This document shows positions 16,919 through 25,692 of a DNA stretch of 64,000 nt, piece after piece. Origin of the DNA: Phycisphaerales bacterium UBA5793 (GTDB lineage Bacteria > Planctomycetota > Phycisphaerae > Phycisphaerales > UBA5793); the NCBI GenBank assembly GCA_002418285.1, contig DIDT01000066.1:1-64000 (forward strand). The letters are read 5' to 3'. The position numbers were made by a program, and so were the translations under genes. The first letter of the stretch is position 1. Every line of letters starts with the position of its first letter. The notes beneath the pieces were generated by a model. The model was not told where the DNA came from and did no database searches. It worked only from the letters and a program-made list of their open reading frames with translations.

Positions 16919-16980
16919 GCCGATCCAGGTCCTCACCTTATTGAAAATGTGGAATTGTCGGCGAAATCCGGCTGTTAGGG

Positions 16981-17009
16981 TTGCACCGCCGAACGAATTG
17001 CGGTACATT
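16981..17009 (+). promoter_or_regulatory. sigma-70-type promoter for secreted protein
   Basis: TTGCAC (16981-16986), a 17-base spacer and TACATT (17004-17009) upstream of the secreted-protein gene. Downstream, in the expected 5' UTR, a 9-bp perfect stem (GGCTTGCTG / CAGCAAGCC, 17032-17055) could protect or regulate the message. Confidence 0.6.
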
Positions 17010-17114
17010 AACCTTTCATCGGGGTTGATGTGGCTTGCTGAGTGTCCAGCAAGCCCAGATTAACATTCGCCGGCTCATGACGGCCGGCCCAATAGCAAGG
17101 AAGAGGAAGGCAAG

Positions 17115-17996
17115 ATGACTAAATTCAATGCACGCGTGGGGATTTTTGCAGGCGTTGCCGCAGCTGCTCTGCTCGGCGGCGTGGCCAACGGCCAGACCTG
17201 GACGGAGAGCGGCGATGCGCCTGATCTCCTTCCCGGCCAGGAAACACAAGGCGCTGGTGCTCTGACGCAGATCGACGGCAATCATGACGCGAACGATTGC
17301 GACTTGTACAAGATCACGATTACTGACATCGGCACTTTCAGCGCGTCGACGGTCGGCGGCGCGTCGTTTGACACTCAGCTGTTCCTGTTTGACGAGAACG
17401 GCATGGGCGTGACTCACGATGATGACGATCCGAATGGCGGCGGACTGCAGTCCACCATCACCGGTGCGTTCGTCCCCGGCCCCGGCACGTACTACCTCGC
17501 CATCAGCGCGTACAACATGGATCCGAACTCCGCTGGCGGTCTGATCTGGAACAGCAGCCCGTTCAACGTCGAGCGCGCTCCCGATGGCCCCGGCGCCGGC
17601 AGCCCGCTTCTCAACTGGACCGCGTCCGGCACCACCGTCGGCACGTACAGCATCTTCCTTTCCGGCGCCGGCTTCGGCAACGGTGGCGGCTACTTCCTGT
17701 CCGTCGGCGGCCAGTGCCCCGGCACCGTCAGCGTCCGCTGGAGCGGCGCGACTCCCAGCCGTCAGCAGGCCATCGTATTCGCGGCGAACACCGGAGCTTT
17801 CGTGATCCCCAACGGTCCTTGCCAAGGCACGCAGCTCGGTCTCAGCAGCCAGGGCCTCCGCCTTGTCAACACGGTCGGCACCGGCAACGGTAGCGGCCAG
17901 GTCAATGGCTCTGCGGGCACCGGCGCTTGCGGCGGCCGCCTCCAGCTCGTCGAGTTGCCCTCTTGCAACACGAGCAACGTTGGCCAAATTCCGTAA
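17115..17996 (+). CDS. secreted protein with pre-peptidase-like and shared C-terminal domains
   Basis: 293 residues with a signal peptide cut near VANGQ. Residues 30-190 resemble bacterial pre-peptidase C-terminal-like sandwiches (DCDLYKITITDIGTFSASTVG, SFDTQLFLFDENGMGV, GPGTYYLAISAY). The last 100 residues are a textbook copy of the recurring C-terminal domain: GGQCPGTVSVRWSGATPSRQ, VIPNGPCQGTQLGL, LVNTVGTGNGSG, then Cys-Gly-Gly and CNTSNVGQIP. Good promoter and terminator frame it as a single gene. AAGGAAGAGGAAGG before the ATG is a good ribosome site. It probably acts outside the cell or on the surface; its binding partner is unknown. Confidence 0.88.
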   Translation: MTKFNARVGIFAGVAAAALLGGVANGQTWTESGDAPDLLPGQETQGAGALTQIDGNHDANDCDLYKITITDIGTFSASTVGGASFDTQLFLFDENGMGVTHDDDDPNGGGLQSTITGAFVPGPGTYYLAISAYNMDPNSAGGLIWNSSPFNVERAPDGPGAGSPLLNWTASGTTVGTYSIFLSGAGFGNGGGYFLSVGGQCPGTVSVRWSGATPSRQQAIVFAANTGAFVIPNGPCQGTQLGLSSQGLRLVNTVGTGNGSGQVNGSAGTGACGGRLQLVELPSCNTSNVGQIP

Positions 17997-18039
17997 TCAC
18001 GGAACGCCACTCCAGGCTTGGACTGGAGAACTGTTTGGC

Positions 18040-18282
18040 TCAATCGCAAGGCCCACGGACATGTCCGTGGGCCTTGTTGGTTTTTGTGATTGGCTGGGTC
18101 CGCTTCGCTTCCGGGATGCCGCACTCGGGGCAGATGGCGGGACGGGCGTGGCCGGAGAGGTTGTAGCCACAGTTCGGGCAGAGATCCCTGTCGGGTGATC
18201 GCACGGTAAGCCGCGCGACGTAGCCGACGACGATCAGGATCATCGAGAATACCAGTGCATCCCACATGACGCGCTGGATCAT
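18040..18282 (-). CDS. small membrane-anchored zinc-ribbon protein
   Basis: 80 residues: one membrane helix (ALVFSMILIVVGYVA) then CPNCGYNLSG...CPECG, the short zinc ribbon common at the end of planctomycete membrane proteins. The last codons overlap the terminator palindrome of the opposite gene. It could be a complete small protein or the truncated end of a longer gene. Function unknown. Confidence 0.6.
   Translation of the reverse strand: MIQRVMWDALVFSMILIVVGYVARLTVRSPDRDLCPNCGYNLSGHARPAICPECGIPEAKRTQPITKTNKAHGHVRGPCD
18048..18085 (+). terminator. terminator after secreted protein
   Basis: AAGGCCCACGGAC-AT-GTCCGTGGGCCTT palindrome (18048-18075) followed by GTTGGTTTTT. Confidence 0.92.
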
Positions 18283-18359
18283 ACCGGCGGCGGCGAGCGA
18301 TCCAACGGCGCCTGCGTGGCAGGTGAGTCGGGCGCTTGATAAGCGGGGAGTCTGCTGGC

Positions 18360-19100
18360 TTAGTTGTCAAGTTCATTGAGGCGGTCGAGTCGTTGCTTCA
18401 CCCGAACCAACTCGGCAGCGCCATCGCGGTGCGCCTGGGTAACGGCGGGGCCACTGCCCAGCGGGTCGGGAAAGGAAGGGTTGGGCTTGATGAGGATGAC
18501 GGAGAGGACGCACTGATCGAAGTAGACGGCGATGGGTTCGCTCACCGGATGCGTCTGCAGGGAGTCGACGATGCGGAGATTGTCGCCGCTCATGGCGTCG
18601 GCGAGAACCCAGTGCAGGCCGCCGGTTTCACGTCGACGGATGAGGATCAGCGCGACGTTGCTGGTTTGAAGATGGTTGCGAAGACGAACATCGGCGTCAA
18701 GAAAGGGCGACGGCATTTCATAGGTGAAGCCATCCTGCACGAGCACGCGGAGCAGATCAGGGTGGAGCGTGCCGGTGGAGGATGAATCGAGCGGATTGGC
18801 CGGGACATCGACGCCGAGCCGGTAGCGCAGGTTCTTGTCATCGGGCGGCAGGTCATAGAGGGCGTAGGCGGCGGAAAGCGAGAGTAGACCGCAGGTGTGG
18901 GATTCGAGCTGGAGGATGGGCTGGCCGTCGCCGGCGCGAGCGGAGGGAGGGTCTGGCGAATGCCATGCGGCGGACTTGCCGCTCATCCGCGCGTTGATGA
19001 GGACGACGAGAATCATGACTGGGCAGGACAAGCACGCGAACCCCGCGACGGTCAGGACCGAGATCCAGGGGTGGCGGCCGATCCAGGAAAAGACCTTCAT
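18360..19100 (-). CDS. membrane-anchored C39-like cysteine peptidase
   Basis: 246 residues. An N-terminal membrane helix (SVLTVAGFACLSCPVMILVVL) is followed by a papain-like fold of the C39 type. The candidate Cys is in QLESHTCGLLSLSAAYALY (about residue 70), the His in TGGLHWVLADAM (about 162) and the Asp in RIVDSLQ. C39-like enzymes cleave peptides, often leader peptides at double-Gly sites, but many stand-alone members have unknown substrates. No transporter domain is attached. It lies beside a small zinc-ribbon gene on the same strand and converges on a secreted-protein gene. Confidence 0.75.
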   Translation of the reverse strand: MKVFSWIGRHPWISVLTVAGFACLSCPVMILVVLINARMSGKSAAWHSPDPPSARAGDGQPILQLESHTCGLLSLSAAYALYDLPPDDKNLRYRLGVDVPANPLDSSSTGTLHPDLLRVLVQDGFTYEMPSPFLDADVRLRNHLQTSNVALILIRRRETGGLHWVLADAMSGDNLRIVDSLQTHPVSEPIAVYFDQCVLSVILIKPNPSFPDPLGSGPAVTQAHRDGAAELVRVKQRLDRLNELDN

Positions 19101-19474
19101 CGGGCAAAGATACGCATTCGGATGACGCGTGGATGCGTGGAATCCGGGGCTCCGCGGGGGCTTTGGGTTGACGGTGAGCCCCAGAGAAAAAGACGGGCAG
19201 CCGGCGGTGGTTGGGGCCGTCGGCTGCGCCGTCGGGCGGGTGGACTCGCCCGTTGAAGAAGCGAATTGCGTGTGCGGAGCCGCAATCGATGCCGCACATC
19301 AAAGCGAAGATCCGAACCACTTCGCCGGGTTGTGAAGCGAGGGCGCTCGCCGTTGGGCTGAGCGCCTCGCAAGATCTTGAGTTGTGCACGCGAGTCTGTG
19401 TTCGTGATCGACCAATGGATCTCGCTTCTTCAGCACAACTCCGTTCGTTCGCTCAAGAGTTCGCCATGAAGCGA
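19101..19474. other. intergenic region, nothing recognised
   Basis: About 370 bases between the peptidase and the porin. Short frames on both strands look like shadows. The promoter of the peptidase gene is expected here. No terminator-like hairpin was found downstream of the porin. Confidence 0.5.
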
Positions 19475-20827
19475 TCAGAAGAGCATCTGCACCTGCGTGC
19501 GTAGCGCAATCTGGTCTTCATCCGTCGCGCCGTCGCTGAGAAGTCCAACGCCGGTGACGCTGAAGGGCACGCGATTGAGATTCCAGACGAGATCGGTAGT
19601 CCACTTCCAATCGTGCTTGTGGAAGTAGTAGTTGCAGCCGAAGGTGATGGCGCTGTAGTCGTCTGAGAAGGCGCCATCGAAGTCGAACCACTCGTACCGG
19701 GCAAACAGCTCAAACTTGTCGGGCACGATGTGGTAGCCGCCTTGAACAACGATGCCATACTGGTCGTAGCCAGGTGCTGCATCGGCGTTGGGATCGCTGT
19801 GACGTCCGACAACGGAGCCGAAGAGGTTGGCCGCGCCGAACTCGAGTTGGGCATCGACGGTCCACTGGAACCACTTCACCTCTTCGGAGGCGGAGCCGTA
19901 CTCGCCGTCCTGGTAGAAGAGGCCGCCGCCGACCTTGACGCCGGTTTCATCGGAGGACCAGGAGGTGAAGTCGTCGAACTGCTTCCAGGTGCCGGCGAGG
20001 AGGGCGTCGACGCGGGCATTGAAGGCGTATTCATTGGTGTCGTTGTTGAAACGGGTGTTGGCGCGGGCGCCGGCCGTACCGGTGGCCGAAAGCGTGGCGC
20101 CGTCGGTGAAGCCGGCGGCGAAGGCGATGGTGTCGCCCTCGTACGCGAGTTCAAGACCCTGCGAGAAGCCAAGGTTGACGATCTCGTTGACGACTGAGCG
20201 GTCGACGGCGAGCTGCTTGGAGGAGCTGATGGTCTCTTCCGGGTTGAAGGCGGGCTTGTACTGACCCCACTTGAAGAGCCAGCCGTTGCCGAGGACGTAT
20301 TCGCCGTAGGCGTCCTCGAGCTGGAAGAGGCCTCCGTCGCGTTCGAAGGCGCCCTTGATCTTGTACTTGAGTTCTTTCTTGTAGATGTTGCCGGAGAACT
20401 CAAGCTTGGCACGGCGCATTTCGAAAGACGCCGTATCCATATCGGGAGAGTCCTTGCTGTTCCACACGTAGCGGAACTGGGACTGGCCCTTGATCTTGAG
20501 AGTGAAGGAGCCGTCGTCGTTCTTGAGGAAGAAGCCGTGGTCCCATCCGGCGTTCATGCCGTCGGCCAGCAGGCTGGAGCGTGTCTCGCTCTCGGCCATG
20601 ACTTCGCGCACGAGGGCGCGAACTTCTTCAGCGCGAGCGCCGCTGAGCCAGGCGCCGCGATCGCCTTCGCGCAGCGAATTGATCTGCGCGTCGATCTGAG
20701 CGCGCTGCGATTCGAGTGCCGCGACGCGCGCGTCGGCGTCGGATGGTCCATCGCCCGCCATAGCCACACTCCCGATGGCTGCGAGCGCGGAGCACATCAG
20801 GATTGATCCCTTCACGTGATTCGTCAT
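19475..20827 (-). CDS. phosphate-selective porin (OprP/OprO family)
   Basis: 450 residues from MTNHVKGSIL, with AAGGAG just upstream and a signal peptide cut near VAMA. Residues 30-80 form a short coiled-coil (AALESQRAQIDAQINSLREG). A 16-strand-type outer-membrane barrel of the OprP/O family follows: SQFRYVWNS, FEMRRAKLEFSGNIYKKELKYKIKG, YVLGNGWLFKWGQYKPAFNPEE, FARYEWFDFDGAF and the end with a terminal Phe (VQMLF), as expected for barrel assembly. It probably lets phosphate or other anions cross an outer membrane. No pst or pho gene lies near it. Confidence 0.9.
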   Translation of the reverse strand: MTNHVKGSILMCSALAAIGSVAMAGDGPSDADARVAALESQRAQIDAQINSLREGDRGAWLSGARAEEVRALVREVMAESETRSSLLADGMNAGWDHGFFLKNDDGSFTLKIKGQSQFRYVWNSKDSPDMDTASFEMRRAKLEFSGNIYKKELKYKIKGAFERDGGLFQLEDAYGEYVLGNGWLFKWGQYKPAFNPEETISSSKQLAVDRSVVNEIVNLGFSQGLELAYEGDTIAFAAGFTDGATLSATGTAGARANTRFNNDTNEYAFNARVDALLAGTWKQFDDFTSWSSDETGVKVGGGLFYQDGEYGSASEEVKWFQWTVDAQLEFGAANLFGSVVGRHSDPNADAAPGYDQYGIVVQGGYHIVPDKFELFARYEWFDFDGAFSDDYSAITFGCNYYFHKHDWKWTTDLVWNLNRVPFSVTGVGLLSDGATDEDQIALRTQVQMLF

Positions 20828-21144
20828 GTCAACTCCTTCAAGTTCGGGAGCGAAGAAGTCGCTCCTGCCACTCACCCATCGATCCGCACTCTTGACGATC
20901 AACGTGATCGAGCGGATCTGTTCAGTTTTGATGCCTCAGAATAGACGTGTTGATCCGAGCGCACTGTGAACGGATGAGTTTTGGTACGTCCACTGCCGCA
21001 CGCAAGGTGGATGAGAAGAACTAACGGGAAACTCACCGTGTTGTTGAGATATGCAGATTGCGTATGAACGCTCGCGCAGCGCTCATCCAACACTCGCACA
21101 AGGGCGAGACAGGCTCGTAGAATGGCGTTACGAAGCGAGGTGTG
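20828..21144. other. divergent promoter region of porin and DUF3891 gene
   Basis: About 315 bases without a gene. I looked for a Pho-box-like direct repeat upstream of the porin and did not find a convincing one. Confidence 0.45.
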
Positions 21145-21912
21145 ATGATGCTGCACAGGGTGACGAGTCGCGGGACGATGGTGATGGCCCAGCCCGCACA
21201 CGCATGGGTGAGCGGGCAGATGGCCGGGGCGTGGGCGGATGCGTTTGAGCCGCGACCGGAGGTCCTTTTGGCGGCCGAGCAGCATGACATCGGCTGGACC
21301 GATTGGGAGCAGCAGCCGACTTTCAACGCGAAGACGGGTCTGCCCCACGCGTTCCTTGAGATGGAGACGGCTGATCACCTGTCCATCTGGACGGATGCGG
21401 CGCTGCGCGTTGAACCATTGAGCACGCTGGCGGCGCTGCTGGTGTCTCGGCATGGAACGGGGTTGTACGAGCGGTTTCACACGCTGGCCCAGGTACAGGG
21501 CGAACCGGAAGTGCTTGCGTATCTTGAAAGCGAGAAGGCGACACAGGAGTGGCTGCTTGATCGATTGCGCTCGGGCGTGGGCTGGGGTTCGACTGTCGAT
21601 GATGATTCGATCGAAAGGGCGAGTCGGTTGATTGCCGCGTGGGACTGGTTGTCGCTGATCGTGCTGATGAACGAGTCGGAGCGAGGCGAGGTCAAGGACG
21701 TTCCGTGGGGCATCGGGCGGATTGATCTTCAAGTTCAACGAGAAGATGCGGTGCGATGGACGGTCTCGCCGTGGCCGTTCGTCGGAGATGAACTGAGCGT
21801 CGTGGCGGAGGGACGGGTGCTGCGCGAGCGGGCGGGAAGCGAAATCGAGATGCAGGCGATGCTTGCCGCGGCTGAACTGGTGCGGGTGGAGGTTGTGCTG
21901 GTCAGCGACTGA
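21145..21912 (+). CDS. DUF3891 family protein
   Basis: 255 residues, full length. Family features: an AAEQHDIGWTDWEQQP segment near residue 50, HLSIWTDAALRV, a SRHGTGLY motif and a C-terminal DPW-like FVGDEL part. Several conserved His and Asp residues suggest a metal site. The family is uncharacterised. Three starts lie in a row (GTG, ATG, ATG); the first ATG is chosen because GCGAGG precedes it. No partner gene is evident. Confidence 0.85.
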   Translation: MMLHRVTSRGTMVMAQPAHAWVSGQMAGAWADAFEPRPEVLLAAEQHDIGWTDWEQQPTFNAKTGLPHAFLEMETADHLSIWTDAALRVEPLSTLAALLVSRHGTGLYERFHTLAQVQGEPEVLAYLESEKATQEWLLDRLRSGVGWGSTVDDDSIERASRLIAAWDWLSLIVLMNESERGEVKDVPWGIGRIDLQVQREDAVRWTVSPWPFVGDELSVVAEGRVLRERAGSEIEMQAMLAAAELVRVEVVLVSD

Positions 21913-21934
21913 CGAGTGTAATCGCAGGCATCGT

Positions 21935-22567
21935 TCACGCAGATGCGCAGGCGGCGAGGAGGTCTCGGCCGCGCTGTTCGATGCGATCGAAGCGGCCTGC
22001 GGCGAGTTCGCCAGCGTCGAAAAGCGGCGCGACAAAACCGATGGCGAAGGCGCCCGCGGCGAGGTAGGCCGCGGCGTTGGACGCATCAACGCCGCTCGTC
22101 GGCACGATTCGCAGAAACGGCATCGGGCCGAGGCACGCCTTCACATAGGCGGGACCGATTCCAGGCGCGGGGAAGAGCTTTTGCAGGGCGGCGCCGGCGC
22201 GGTGGGCGCGGAGCATCTCGGTAGGCGTGTGAGTGCCGGGCATCATGGCAACGCCGAGGCGGGTTGCTTCGTCAATCACTCTTTCATCAACAACCGGCGA
22301 AACGAGGAAGCGAGCGCCGGCCTGAACGGCCTGACGGGCGTCTTCGACGGTGAGCACGGTGCCGGCGCCGACGACAATGCCGTCGCGTTTGGCGAAGGCG
22401 GCAATGTGATCGAAGACACCGGGAATGGTGAGTGTGAATTCGCAGATTCGAAAGCCGGCGCGGATCGCGGCTTCCATTGCGGGAGCGACGGCATCGGTCA
22501 GCTCAGTGCGGAGGATCGCGGAAGCACGCTGCTCGTGGAAGAAGGCGGTGAATTCGCTGGGGGTCAT
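21935..22567 (-). CDS. eda: KDPG/KHG aldolase
   Basis: 210 residues, the usual length. The active-site Glu lies in CEFTLTIPG (about residue 43) and the Schiff-base Lys in LQKLFPAPGIGPAYVKA (about residue 133). GAGTVLT and the phosphate-binding segment near PTSGVDASNA are also clear. The family usually has PTGGV; here Ser replaces the first Gly. The enzyme splits 2-keto-3-deoxy-6-phosphogluconate to pyruvate and glyceraldehyde-3-phosphate in the Entner-Doudoroff and related sugar-acid routes. It follows the PrpD-like gene by 74 bases on the same strand. KDPG dehydratase (edd) is not in the window. Confidence 0.93.
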   Translation of the reverse strand: MTPSEFTAFFHEQRASAILRTELTDAVAPAMEAAIRAGFRICEFTLTIPGVFDHIAAFAKRDGIVVGAGTVLTVEDARQAVQAGARFLVSPVVDERVIDEATRLGVAMMPGTHTPTEMLRAHRAGAALQKLFPAPGIGPAYVKACLGPMPFLRIVPTSGVDASNAAAYLAAGAFAIGFVAPLFDAGELAAGRFDRIEQRGRDLLAACASA

Positions 22568-22641
22568 GGTGGTATGTCGTCGTCGGGATGCGCTGGCGCA
22601 AGCGGGGTTGGGTGTTCAACAGCGTTTGTCTGGCACGCCGA

Positions 22642-24060
22642 TTACGCCTTCATCAGCTCGATCAGCGCATCGACATCGTTGTGCTCGTCGAGACTCATGA
22701 TCAACTTGCGGAGCTGGACGCAGCGTTCCTCCCCCACCACGTCTTTGCCCAGCGCATTGAATTTCACGGCGATCTCATCTTCGGTCATCGGGTCGCGCGG
22801 ATCGCCCTTTGGAACATCGACGCGCTTGCTGAAAGACTCGCCGTTGTTGAGCGTCAACGTGACGCGGCTGGGCTGGAACTTGGGAAAGAGCGATTCGAAC
22901 TCTTCATTGGGCACGACCTTGATCTTGTCCATCACGGCGTGCAGGCTCGTGTCATTGATGCGCTCCTGCTTGAACTGCAGCGGCGTGACCATGCCATCGA
23001 CGAGGCCGACCGCGAGCGAATACGGCAGCGAATGGTCGGCCGTTTCTTTGCCGGTCGGGCGATACTTGGCGGGGTCGCCGAGGATATCAGCCGCGCGGGC
23101 GATGACTTCGACCTTGATCTCGGCGACGTCAGCGGCCTTGATGTTATTTTCGGCGACACACTTCATCATGGCGGTGAGGGGCGCGTGGCTGAGAGCCTCG
23201 ATGGGGAAGGACTTCATGCCGCAGTCGGTGATCTTGTAGTGGCACCCGCCGCACTTGGGCAGGCCGTCGGTGAGCATGTTGAGATTGAATTTGCCGCCGA
23301 ACTTGCCGAAGCAGTGCGTGAGACCTTCTTTGCCGTCGATAACATGTTCGGGGCCCGTGTAGCCGCGCTGGGCGAGCATGGCGGCTTCGACGCCGCAGCG
23401 GGTGGCGAGGGGGTCGACGGTGTTTTTCATGTTGGTGAGTTTGCCAGCCGTCACGGCACCGAGACACATCGAGGGCGAAGCGCTAATGCCGATGGCCTGC
23501 TGAATCTGTTCGGGCTTGAGGCCGAGCATTCGGCCGGCGGCGATGGGCGCGGCGATGCTGGTGATGGTGGCGTGGTGCCAGCCGTATTCGCGGATGCCGG
23601 GCTCGCCGAACTCAGCGAGGCGCATCTCCATCTCATAGGCGATGACGATGCCGAGGATGAGATCCCGGCCCGAGAGGCCCTTGAGTTCGCAGATCGCCAG
23701 CGGCGCGGGGATGATGTCGGAAGGGTGAGCGGGGTCGGCCTTCCAATAGATATCGTTGTAGTCCATCGCGCGGATCATCAGCGCGTTGAGGAACGCGGCA
23801 TCGACAGGGCTGGTGCGAAAGCCGTCGACAAAGACGGTGCAGGCGCTGCGGCCGCCCATTTCTTTGAAATGCTCGAGAGCGATGTGCACATCATGCTGCT
23901 GCGAGCCGCCCAGCGCGCAGCCGAGCGAGTCGAAGAGGAAGAGTTTGGCGCTCTGGATCGCCTCGGGCGGCAGGCTGTCGTAGGTCAGGCTGGTTGCCCA
24001 CGTGGCGAGGTTCCAGGAGATGAAGTCGGTGTTCTTCTTGGAGGTGTCGTGAGCAGCCAT
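22642..24060 (-). CDS. MmgE/PrpD family 2-methylcitrate dehydratase-like protein
   Basis: 472 residues, full length for PrpD. Conserved stretches include SAKLFLFDSLGCALGGS, MDYNDIYW, HPSDIIPAPLA, YEWHHATI-like GWHHATITSIAAP, GISASPSMCLGAVTAGKLTNMKN and CHYKITDCGMKSFPIEA. PrpD proteins dehydrate 2-methylcitrate in propionate oxidation, and the family also contains enzymes acting on other hydroxy acids. PrpB and PrpC are not beside it, so the substrate is unproven. It is followed by KDPG aldolase on the same strand. Confidence 0.9.
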   Translation of the reverse strand: MAAHDTSKKNTDFISWNLATWATSLTYDSLPPEAIQSAKLFLFDSLGCALGGSQQHDVHIALEHFKEMGGRSACTVFVDGFRTSPVDAAFLNALMIRAMDYNDIYWKADPAHPSDIIPAPLAICELKGLSGRDLILGIVIAYEMEMRLAEFGEPGIREYGWHHATITSIAAPIAAGRMLGLKPEQIQQAIGISASPSMCLGAVTAGKLTNMKNTVDPLATRCGVEAAMLAQRGYTGPEHVIDGKEGLTHCFGKFGGKFNLNMLTDGLPKCGGCHYKITDCGMKSFPIEALSHAPLTAMMKCVAENNIKAADVAEIKVEVIARAADILGDPAKYRPTGKETADHSLPYSLAVGLVDGMVTPLQFKQERINDTSLHAVMDKIKVVPNEEFESLFPKFQPSRVTLTLNNGESFSKRVDVPKGDPRDPMTEDEIAVKFNALGKDVVGEERCVQLRKLIMSLDEHNDVDALIELMKA

Positions 24061-24191
24061 TGCCGATCCTTTTGTTCACCACGGAGACAGGGAGCGCACA
24101 GGGTATCAGGGTAGGAGGATCGGGTGGAGATGGCAGGCCGGGCGTGCGGGCGCCGAAACTCTGCGGTGACGACCAAACTACGATTGACCGC

Positions 24192-24695
24192 ATGCCCGTT
24201 CGCTGGTCCAGAGTCAAATCCCGAGTGCGTGCGCTGCTTGCCGACGCTGTCAAAGACCGCGTGGATTTCCACTCAACAAGGTACAGACGTGCTTATGACC
24301 GCGATGGCCGGGCGTGGATTACGCTTGATGGAGAAGAAGTTATCAATATGGCGACCATTGTCGCCTGGCGGACCCAGTACGACATGGCGTACCGGATGAA
24401 AGAGGCATTCGACGGCGATCCGATGGCATTCAATGCCGGCTGGAATTACGCGAGAGAGTGCATGCACGACGAGTCGATCTTCTGGCAGCACGAGTTTGGT
24501 CAGGCTTTGTTCGACTATCCGAATCTTCCCATCGACGAGATCCAGTCTTCTCCCAATCCACTCATTCGAGCGATCGGAATGCTCGACAGGCGGGTCGGAA
24601 GGGCGCGATTGATCGGACTGCTCAAAGATGAATCCCATCCGCTCGTGATGCGTGTGGGCGCGTTCCGGAGTGTGGCGGAAGATTGGCAGGATTGA
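24192..24695 (+). CDS. conserved hypothetical protein, SF0329-like
   Basis: 167 residues from MPVRWSRVKSRVRALLAD. The pattern STRYRRAYDRDGRAWITLDGEEVINMATIVAWR matches a widespread small-protein family that I recall as SF0329-like. No signal peptide, membrane helix or catalytic motif is visible. The family has no known function. An upstream extension of the frame reads as shadow sequence. It is divergent from the PrpD-like gene. Confidence 0.75.
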   Translation: MPVRWSRVKSRVRALLADAVKDRVDFHSTRYRRAYDRDGRAWITLDGEEVINMATIVAWRTQYDMAYRMKEAFDGDPMAFNAGWNYARECMHDESIFWQHEFGQALFDYPNLPIDEIQSSPNPLIRAIGMLDRRVGRARLIGLLKDESHPLVMRVGAFRSVAEDWQD

Positions 24696-24718
24696 GCACA
24701 GGGCAGAAGTGCCAAAGA

Positions 24719-24898
24719 TTATGGCTGCGGCAGCTCTGCCAGTCGCCCTCTCAGCAGAGCGTACAACTCATTGCGCCATCCGCCGCGCAGGCGGATGTAA
24801 AACGAATAGGCCTGGCTGCGCACCTTCCCTGACGACGCCAACAGCGCAAGAGCGATGAGCGAAATCAGAGCAACGAAGATGAGGGTCTTGCGACGCAT
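24719..24898 (-). CDS. small membrane protein
   Basis: 59 residues from MRRKTLIF. One membrane helix (LIFVALISLIALALLASS) is followed by a basic tail ending GRLAELPQP. No family recognised. It could be a short secreted or anchored peptide. Confidence 0.5.
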   Translation of the reverse strand: MRRKTLIFVALISLIALALLASSGKVRSQAYSFYIRLRGGWRNELYALLRGRLAELPQP

Positions 24899-24953
24899 AC
24901 AGATGATTCTCAAAACTCTCTTACTCTGCTCGAAGAGACGACTGCAGGCAAAC

Positions 24954-25628
24954 TCACATCGGCAGGTAACTGATGAGCAGAGCCAGAATGGCGACCATCA
25001 GCGTAAGGAGAACTATCAGTGAACTTGACACCCGCGTGAGTTGCTCGCTGATCCGTTCGAGGATCAGCCGGTCGATGATGTCGGCCAGTCGATCGCGCAC
25101 CGCGGTGATGTCAATACGTCTCGAACCGTCGTGCTGCCGCGACGCCTGGCGCAGTATGATGCGGACCGTGGCCCAGACGACTATGCGCTGGACCTTTGAT
25201 GCAAGCCAGAACGGCAGAGCGAGCATGCGGACGGGTGGCGACTCGCCGAGGATCATCCGCCCGGCTTCGTTGAGACTGGTTTCAAGTTCATCCAGTGTCC
25301 ATCCTGCTTCGGGGCTGACGGGCAGGCGCTGGACAAGGCAATCGAGCGTGAGACGACCCACGGCGACACGCTTCACGACGGCCTTTACAGCGCGGACGAT
25401 GCCGATCTGCACCGAGATGATCGTGCCCACGACGATGCTCAAGACCAGTGCGAGACAACCGGCCAGCACACCGCGAACCCACGACCCGTGCGCTGCGATC
25501 CAGAATGCCATCAGTGCGAGAAGTAATGCGTAGAGCACATCAAGCAGCAAGAGGGACAGCGCCAGCGCTCGAAGGCCTTGCGCCAGTCCGCTGGAGACGC
25601 CGCGAATGCTCTGGAGGATGATGCTCAT
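24954..25628 (-). CDS. membrane protein of unknown function
   Basis: 224 residues from MSIILQSIRG. Two N-terminal membrane helices (ALALSLLLLDVLYALLLALMAFWIAA and VLAGCLALVLSIVVGTIISVQIGIV), a cytoplasmic middle of about 110 residues, and a C-terminal helix (SSLIVLLTLMVAILALLISYL) give a tail-anchored layout. No family recognised. It is about 65 bases from the next gene upstream on the same strand and may be co-transcribed with it. Confidence 0.65.
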   Translation of the reverse strand: MSIILQSIRGVSSGLAQGLRALALSLLLLDVLYALLLALMAFWIAAHGSWVRGVLAGCLALVLSIVVGTIISVQIGIVRAVKAVVKRVAVGRLTLDCLVQRLPVSPEAGWTLDELETSLNEAGRMILGESPPVRMLALPFWLASKVQRIVVWATVRIILRQASRQHDGSRRIDITAVRDRLADIIDRLILERISEQLTRVSSSLIVLLTLMVAILALLISYLPM

Positions 25629-25692
25629 GCGTTTGCGGTGCTCGGAGTGTTCATCGCAGGGCCTGCATTCCGGACTTCGCCGAGGCATGTTA

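Noticed and set aside
22588..24114. 508-codon open frame on the plus strand
   Set aside because: Antisense to the PrpD-like gene, which has clear family motifs.
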